From Proteles cristata cristata (taxonomy: Eukaryota; Chordata; Mammalia; Carnivora; Hyaenidae), in the NCBI GenBank assembly GCA_017311185.1, contig JAESUZ010003283.1:310001-374000 (forward strand): a stretch of 64,000 nucleotides of DNA, written 5' to 3'. Below the pieces are notes generated by a model. It had not been told where the DNA came from and ran no database searches. It worked only from the letters and a program-made list of their open reading frames with translations. Positions 58,426 through 64,000 of the stretch are shown here, piece by piece (position 1 is the first letter of the stretch; each line of letters opens with the position of its first letter). The translations under genes were made by a program, and so were the position numbers.

Positions 58426-58862
58426 ACACATACACCACTTCTTCTTTATCCATTCATCTGTCAATGGACATACGGGCTCTTTGTGTACTTTCTATTGTTG
58501 ATAATGCTGCTATAAACATAGCGGGACATGCATTCCTTTAGAAAGAGTATTTTTGTATCCTTTGGGTAAATATCTAGTAGTGCAATTCCTGGATTATGGG
58601 GTATTTCTATATTTAACTTTCTTAGGAACCTCTGTACCCTTTTCCAGAGTAGCTGGATCAGTTTACATCCCCACCAAGGGATTCTCCTTTTTCCACATCC
58701 TCACCAAAACCTGTTTTCTTCCTGTTAATTTTACTCATTCTAATTGATGTGAAGTAATATCTAATTGTAGTTTTATTTGTATTTCCCTGATGATTAGTAA
58801 TGTTGAACATCTTTTCATGTGTGTGATGGCTATCTGTAGGTCTTGTTTGGAAAAATATTTAT
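57967..58862 (-). mobile_element. carnivore L1 3' end, older copy, with (TG)n
   Basis: Reverse-complement L1 from a tail complement (ttctttttttctttttaagt) through the 3' UTR (gttagttaacatacagtgta, acaacacccagtgttccttg) into late ORF2 (ttcatctgtcaatggacata, gtatttccctgatgattag). A (TG)n tract lies within it. Confidence 0.9.
58385..58423 (+). repeat. (TG)19 microsatellite
   Basis: Pure TG run directly followed by ACACACATACAC, at the place where L1 copies have a short TGTATATATA-type stretch. It is responsible for a His-Thr repeat frame on the minus strand. Confidence 0.97.
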
Positions 58863-59739
58863 GTCTTCTATTTAATATAGACAAAATATCTAATTATGTC
58901 TATATTAAATCCCCATTCTGTTGAAATTTGTCAGAAAAATGCAAATCTACAAGAGTGACCTAATATTTCCTGATCTGATTTTAATTCTCTAATTGTTAGC
59001 CTTCATACAAGAAAATAGTACTGTATATAATCTTTACCAAGTGATTTTGCTTATTGATCTCTTTATACTCCACCTCATTTCCAAAGGTTTGAAGTTCCTT
59101 TTCTATATGTAGTCATATCTGTAAACCTACTGAACAGTCACATATATCCTTCTGTCAACTAATTATCCACCAGAAATCTCTATTTAGCTCTGATTTGATA
59201 AAAGAACTTCTGCAATGGCTGCAAAAATGGACTTGCATGTGTATTCTACCAAGTACTTGACATGAAGTTTGCTCTAGCTGTCTGATAAGTTCTCCGAGGT
59301 GCTCTGATGATTCATATTATAGCTGATTAGACATGCTTTAAGTAGTGTCACTTTAAATTAAAAATATGCCAGGCTTATTAACATCATCACTGACAAACTT
59401 CTTAATTAAACTACTGATTCCAGCAATGACATAGTTTATGGGTGCTCAACAGTTGTAAATCTTTCCTTCCATTATGTTTCCAATTTTGGTCTGCGTATTA
59501 CAGATTTCAGTGTTTGTACACACTTTTAAAAATAACAAAATTATTTAGTTACGACAATTATTTTAGGAATTCCTCTAAAATCTCCCTCTTTTTTTTTTGG
59601 ATGATGAAACTCCTTGCAAGGTCACCTGGCGAATATCAAGAATCCAAGATGTCATTTTAGTTCAGTGTCATTTCTTCTATATGCTGGATGCACTTTGTTT
59701 TTTGAGGAGATACACCTCTTTGTGTTTTTCACTTATCTA
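58863..59739. other. unique AT-rich sequence, no gene seen
   Basis: Nothing recognised. Confidence 0.4.
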
Positions 59740-59868
59740 TTTTTTTTAAGTAGGCTTCACAACTCAGTGTGGAACCCAAAGCAGGGCTTGAATTCATGAC
59801 CCTGAGATCAAGACCTGATCGGAGGTCAAGAGTCAGATGCTTAACCAACTGAACCACCCAGGTGCCCT
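59740..59868 (-). mobile_element. short CAN-SINE
   Basis: Reverse-complement tRNA-like head (agagtcagatgcttaaccaa, gaaccacccaggtgccc) and a short tail complement ttttttttaagtaggcttca, without the CT-rich body. Same short form as the copy at 32191. Confidence 0.85.
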
Positions 59869-60229
59869 TCATTGTTCTAATCTGTATTGTCACCTTTTTG
59901 CTCTTTCTTTGCTCTTCCTGGGTAATTCTAGTTCTATTTCCTGGATCCAAAGGTCTTTTTCCTTTTCCTTCTTGACTTTTCTGCCGTCAATTACATGTAT
60001 TCATAGTCCCATGCTTGTTGTAGAAATAAAATTTAAGATTATTAAGAAGCTAATTGGTTTCATGCATATGAACTACCAAAGTAGCATTAAACGGCTTAAT
60101 AGAAAGTTAAAAATAAAACTAAACACACTGGATACTTATAACATTAGCTAGAAAACAAATATCATGAGTCAGCTAATAGTATAGGAACATCTCATAGACA
60201 AAAAAAGAAGAATAAGATAGAGAATCTCA
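59869..60229. other. unique sequence, no gene seen
   Basis: Nothing recognised. The frame at 59837-60151 runs out of the SINE. Confidence 0.4.
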
Positions 60230-60420
60230 GCTGTTAAGTACTGTATTAGGCACTTTGCAAATATTAGTTAATTACTTATTTTTATAGTACTTCCAAGCAG
60301 TCATTACTGAGGAAAATTAATTTCAGAAAAGTCCACAATATAGTATCGAATATCATACAGCTACTTATTAAGCTGGGAATAAAAGTCAGGTCTGTCTCTT
60401 TCTAAAATTTCATGTTCTTT
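60230..60420 (-). mobile_element. MIR SINE relic
   Basis: Reverse-complement MIR order: taagtactgtattaggcact, ttgcaaatattagttaatta, then catacagctacttattaagc and ggaataaaagtcaggtctgt. Confidence 0.65.
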
Positions 60421-61785
60421 TTAGTTCATCACCCTTTCATGATGGCCCCTAATCATTTCCATAGAAGGAAATATGATGAAGTTAGTTCCTTGCTAATTAT
60501 GATACCTACAACATTTTCAGTGAAAGTGAAGAGAAAAAAAATCAAGTTATTCAAATCAAGTTGATCATTATTTTCTTTTGATTTTGGTACACTGGTGGCT
60601 ATCTAATTGGCTAGTGGCTGGAACTGATAGCCAGTTGTGATAAAATTAATGAAATCAATTCTTGTTAAAGAGGAAATGATTGCTATCTAAATATGGTATT
60701 AAGCTTAAGGATTCTTCCATCTTACAATTTACTCAATCTCCAGGTATGGGGGTCAACTTTGAATACAAAATAGTTCACTAAAAAAAAGGTGCACATGTCC
60801 CAAAACAGCAATTTCAATCCTTAGACTCTGACACACTCTGTGTGAGAATTTATTCTAAGACATACAACAAATAATGCAGAAAATGAGAATCCTGAAAACT
60901 ACATTTTTTAAAGTAACACATTATAGAAGGCATAAATATTATGCCCATAAGAGTCATTTGCTTTCATTTGCACTAGTGAATGTTGACAGACAATTCTTTG
61001 AGTTTCTTATGTTTCTGCACATATTATGAGTGGACACTTGACTGCCTTTTGTTCTTGACTATCTTTCTGGTATAACTGTATAGTGACCAGCCATGGAAGA
61101 CTGAAACAGCATCTCCCTCAGAAGTAACAGAAAAGCTTGTATGCTGTCTAGTATAAAAATAGGGTCCCTGTCTCTGGAAACTCATTGGCGAGTACACGAA
61201 TTACCTGGCCCTCTTCATATTCCCCTGTAGGAATTAAAACTTAGAGAACCAGAATGAAAATACAGTGATCTGACTATTGTAATTACTATGAATAGTAAGC
61301 TCTCCTCTGACTGACTCAAGAGAGCCAACAACCATGAAACGATGGCAATGTAACATGTTAGCTTGTAAGGAGGGTAAACCCTTGCCATTTGACAGGTATA
61401 GATAGTAAACAGAAAAACTACTACTAAAATAATTCTAGAAAATAGCAGTGTACACTTGACATTGGAAGCAGTTTGGAAAAGGGATAAGCTTAAAACCTTT
61501 TTATAGGATTGCTTAGGTTTAGATCTCTCTGAACCGATACTACTTATTTCAACTTAGTTGTCTAAAGGTTAACATAAAAGTGATTCATTATTTAACATGC
61601 TGTTATTTGTACTTCAATCCTCTTTTTGTTTGCTATTTTAGAGGTAAATTTTCCAATTAAGCCTGATTTCTTTTTTAAAAATGTTCCTTCAATATGTTTT
61701 ATTTTACTAAATTTTTAATAGTTTAATCTAGCTACTGCAGACTATATCTCTATGTCCAGTAGACTATTCCAGTAGAAAAAGCAAT
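60421..61785. other. unique sequence, no gene seen
   Basis: A TATA-like gtataaaaatagggtccctg at 61151-61170 is present but has no partner feature supporting a promoter. Confidence 0.4.
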
Positions 61786-62041
61786 AAAAATTCAGAATTT
61801 TTGAGGGCGCCTGGGTGGCTTAGTCGGTTAAGCATCCGACTTCGGCTCAGGTCATGATCTTACAGTTTGTGGGCTCGAGCCCCGCGTTGGGCTCTATGCT
61901 GACAGCTAGCTCAGAGCCTGGAGCCTGTCTTCGGATTCTGTAACTCCCTCTCTCTCTGACCCTCCCCTGCTCACGCTGTCTCTATCTCTCTCTCAAAAAT
62001 AAATAAAACATTAAATTTTTTTTAAAAATTCAGAATTTTTG
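61786..62041 (+). mobile_element. CAN-SINE with perfect TSD
   Basis: Full-length copy at 61804-62023. An 18-bp perfect TSD (aaaaattcagaatttttg) lies at 61786-61803 and 62024-62041. Head has tggcttagtcggttaagc and B-box region gggctcgagcccc (one change). Tail aaaaataaataaaacattaa. Confidence 0.97.
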
Positions 62042-63754
62042 TCAAAATCAGTATTATAAATCAGTATTTAGTAAAAATAAACTCCTTATTTGAAAATATT
62101 ATTATCACTTTATGTTTCACAATTCAGTTCAATTTCCATGTATTTGAATTTACTAGATTTTCAGTTGTTTTTAAATATTCATTGGTTTATTTATAAAACT
62201 GTCATTATACACTCAATTTTCAATAGATATGTCCTGGGAAATCAGATATACAATGGAATATAGTTGGCTTATAAAATATAATTTGTAATACAAATTGAAT
62301 TTGCATTTTTAAAAACTAACATTAACATGGAACAGAATCAAATAGTCTAAGTAATCTAGAATGTCAGACTGGGTAGCAACAAATGTGTTGTCTTTCTTAA
62401 AATTATTAACAAATGATGTTAATTGATTTGTAGTAGGATGTCTTTATGTATTTTCCAAATAAATTTTAGTTGTATAGAGGAAATTTGACCCTTTTCTCAA
62501 AAAAATCTTGTTAGAATTTAAAAAATTACAAATTTAAATATCTAGTAACAAAGACAGCAGGTAGTTTCAACCCAGAATTCTTTCTCTTCACGTTGGCATT
62601 TGAAATCTCTGTACTTTATGTAAAGTATAATCATCTCTTTAACCCTGCTCTCGGCAGTATTTTTCTGTATGTTTTTTATCGCTAACTATGTAACGTAAGA
62701 CATTTGTGAGTAGGAGGGGAACCTTAGGAAGTGTGAATATCACTTTCATAGATTTCCTCACAGTCTTTCTTGGGTGCCTGCTACAAAACCCACTTAATCA
62801 GCACCCTGATAAATGGTGCATCCACTTAATTGGAATAATTGCCAAGGAGAAGAATCAATGTAGTTCATTTCAATGACTCCAAACAATGGATAAATTGCAC
62901 ACAGAGTCCATTTAAATAGCACCCCTGATGTTGTCTGTAGGCCTAAAACAGGTGTGAATTGGTATTTGCCAGCACGAACTTCCCACTGTGTAACCTTTTT
63001 TTGGCATCATGCTGCTTTCCTGTTCTACCACAGCTGCTAAATTAGGTTATCTTTCTTCGGTTGAGAAAGTTAAAGTCCTTGAAGTTCTGATTCCTCAAAA
63101 ACATGCTTGCATGAGGAATACACCAATAATAAAAGCGAAAAGTAAGTATTTTGGGAAAGAGTAATTGAGTAATTAAAATGCTGAAAGAGAGACATGAAAT
63201 GCAGTCGACATCTTTTTGAAAAAAATCTCAAAACACAATATCAGAGTAATTCTCAGGCTTCTAATAAGGAAAGAACACCAGGACACTTATATCCCAGTGG
63301 ATACATCTTCAAATTATATTAGAAAATTGGAATAGTTTTTCAGAAGAGGAGCTAGGTGGCAAAATATCTCTTTCTAATTTCTGGTTTACATGTTGTTGTA
63401 TACATGGGTATAATCTTTTGATAATCAAGATGAAAGATTAATTAACACATTTATTTTTTTCAGAATCTGTGCTAATTAAGAATATTTCACTATATTTTTT
63501 CATTTCTTTTAAAACTAAATCCATATGCAAAATGTCTCTACCTTCCTACATGTTTGTTTATTTATCTTGTGAATCTGTTTGCTGAAATCTGTTCATGAGA
63601 GAGGTTGAGACTGGAGATCTAAAAGTCAGAAGGAGGAGGGAGACTCAGGACCAATTTCCCTCTGGAGTCCCTGATACCCTTTCTCACTGTAAATTTGGCC
63701 CCTTTCAAAGGGATGGACTTCATGAAACTCTAGAGAGAAAGGGTAGGTGGCATG
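62042..63754. other. repeat-poor stretch, possible regulatory content
   Basis: No repeat recognised over 1.7 kb. The part at 62760-63120 has a more balanced composition and a cluster of transcription-factor-like motifs. No protein frame is convincing. Confidence 0.45.
62791..62958. promoter_or_regulatory. candidate motif cluster (NKX2, GATA and T-box-like)
   Basis: CACTTAA (NKX2-type) at 62791-62797 and 62823-62829, TGATAA (GATA-type) at 62807-62812, and AGGTGTGAA (T-box half site) at 62950-62958. All lie in repeat-free DNA. Motifs of 6-9 bp occur often by chance, so function is only a suggestion. Confidence 0.25.
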
Positions 63755-63915
63755 CTAGATATCGTTACATGCAAAGTACTCATTTTACAGATAAGGTATT
63801 TAAACCCTAGCCTGACTTGGGTTTGTTTCAAGTTCTCTCAGCTAGTTAGAGGTACAGAGTCAGGTTTTCTGGTTCTGTTCCAAGAAACATTGACTTGTAC
63901 TCTTCTTCCATATGA
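63755..63915 (-). mobile_element. MIR SINE relic
   Basis: Reverse-complement MIR pieces: cattttacagataaggtatt, gttctctcagctagttagag and gtacagagtcaggttttctg. Confidence 0.5.
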
Positions 63916-64000
63916 TAGTGGCTATCGTATCAAACATCAAGGAGATAATTGACATTGAAGACAGTAAACTGTTCATATACTTATTGGTCTACTGCACTGT

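Noticed and set aside
58225..58464. Frame with a His-Thr repeat
   Set aside because: Translation of the (TG)n tract plus late L1 ORF2 sequence (AMKKNEILL), not a gene.
61151..61170. TATA-like sequence as a promoter
   Set aside because: No initiator, CpG content, transcript or LTR structure could be recognised around it.

Overview
This is mammalian nuclear DNA from a feliform (cat-like) carnivoran. The evidence is about 29 tRNA-derived CAN-SINEs with the cat-type head (gggcgcctgggtggct) and a CT-rich body ending in AAATAAATAAAA. Carnivore L1 LINEs are also present, on a background of older mammalian repeats (L1M, L2, MIR, hAT and Tigger-type DNA transposons, LTRs). The youngest SINE type has a body and tail that differ from the domestic-cat form I know, so I do not choose between Felidae and another feliform family. 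The sequence is AT-rich. I find no protein-coding exon, no processed gene copy I can name, no tRNA or snRNA gene and no CpG island. It reads as intergenic or deep intronic DNA. Open frames of 60-230 codons fall in transposons, antisense to SINEs or in microsatellites, with the exceptions listed.

Layout. 0-3.4 kb: SINEs in unique DNA. 3.5-5.8 kb: a carnivore L1 with 5' UTR, ORF1 and the first codons of ORF2 but no 3' part, followed by a separate 111-bp L1 3' tip. 5.8-6.3 kb: an old LTR-like repeat carrying a (CA)n tract. 6.3-9.3 kb: mostly unique. 9.3-11.3 kb: a hAT relic and a 1.5-kb 5'-truncated L1 with a perfect 17-bp target-site duplication (TSD). 11.4-12.3 kb: SINE and L2. 12.8-15.9 kb: ancient L1 relics. 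16.2-18.0 kb: repeat-poor. 18-23 kb: a cluster of SINEs, all on the plus strand. 23.0-24.6 kb: ancient L1 split by a solo LTR. 25.3-29.3 kb: MIR, L2, then ancient minus-strand L1 split by a SINE and by a 2.4-kb L1 with an inverted 5' end. 29.7-36.9 kb: L2, MIR, SINEs and unique DNA. 37.0-39.1 kb: ancient L1 5' UTR and ORF1. 39.2-40.6 kb: unexplained low-repeat segment with a strong CTCF motif. 41-46.9 kb: SINE, L2, LTR-like and unique DNA. 46.95-52.7 kb: one ancient minus-strand L1 split by six later insertions. 53.4-54.8 kb: MER5-type and other old repeats. 55.1-58.9 kb: SINEs and three L1 pieces. 59-64 kb: mostly unique, with MIRs and one SINE.

There is no gene circuit here. The content is a layered record of retrotransposition: TSDs, nested insertions, twin-priming inversion, apparent 3' transductions and a possible L1/SINE template switch. 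The best non-transposon leads are the CTCF-motif segment near 40.3 kb and a motif cluster at 62.79-62.96 kb. I see no undescribed gene system.
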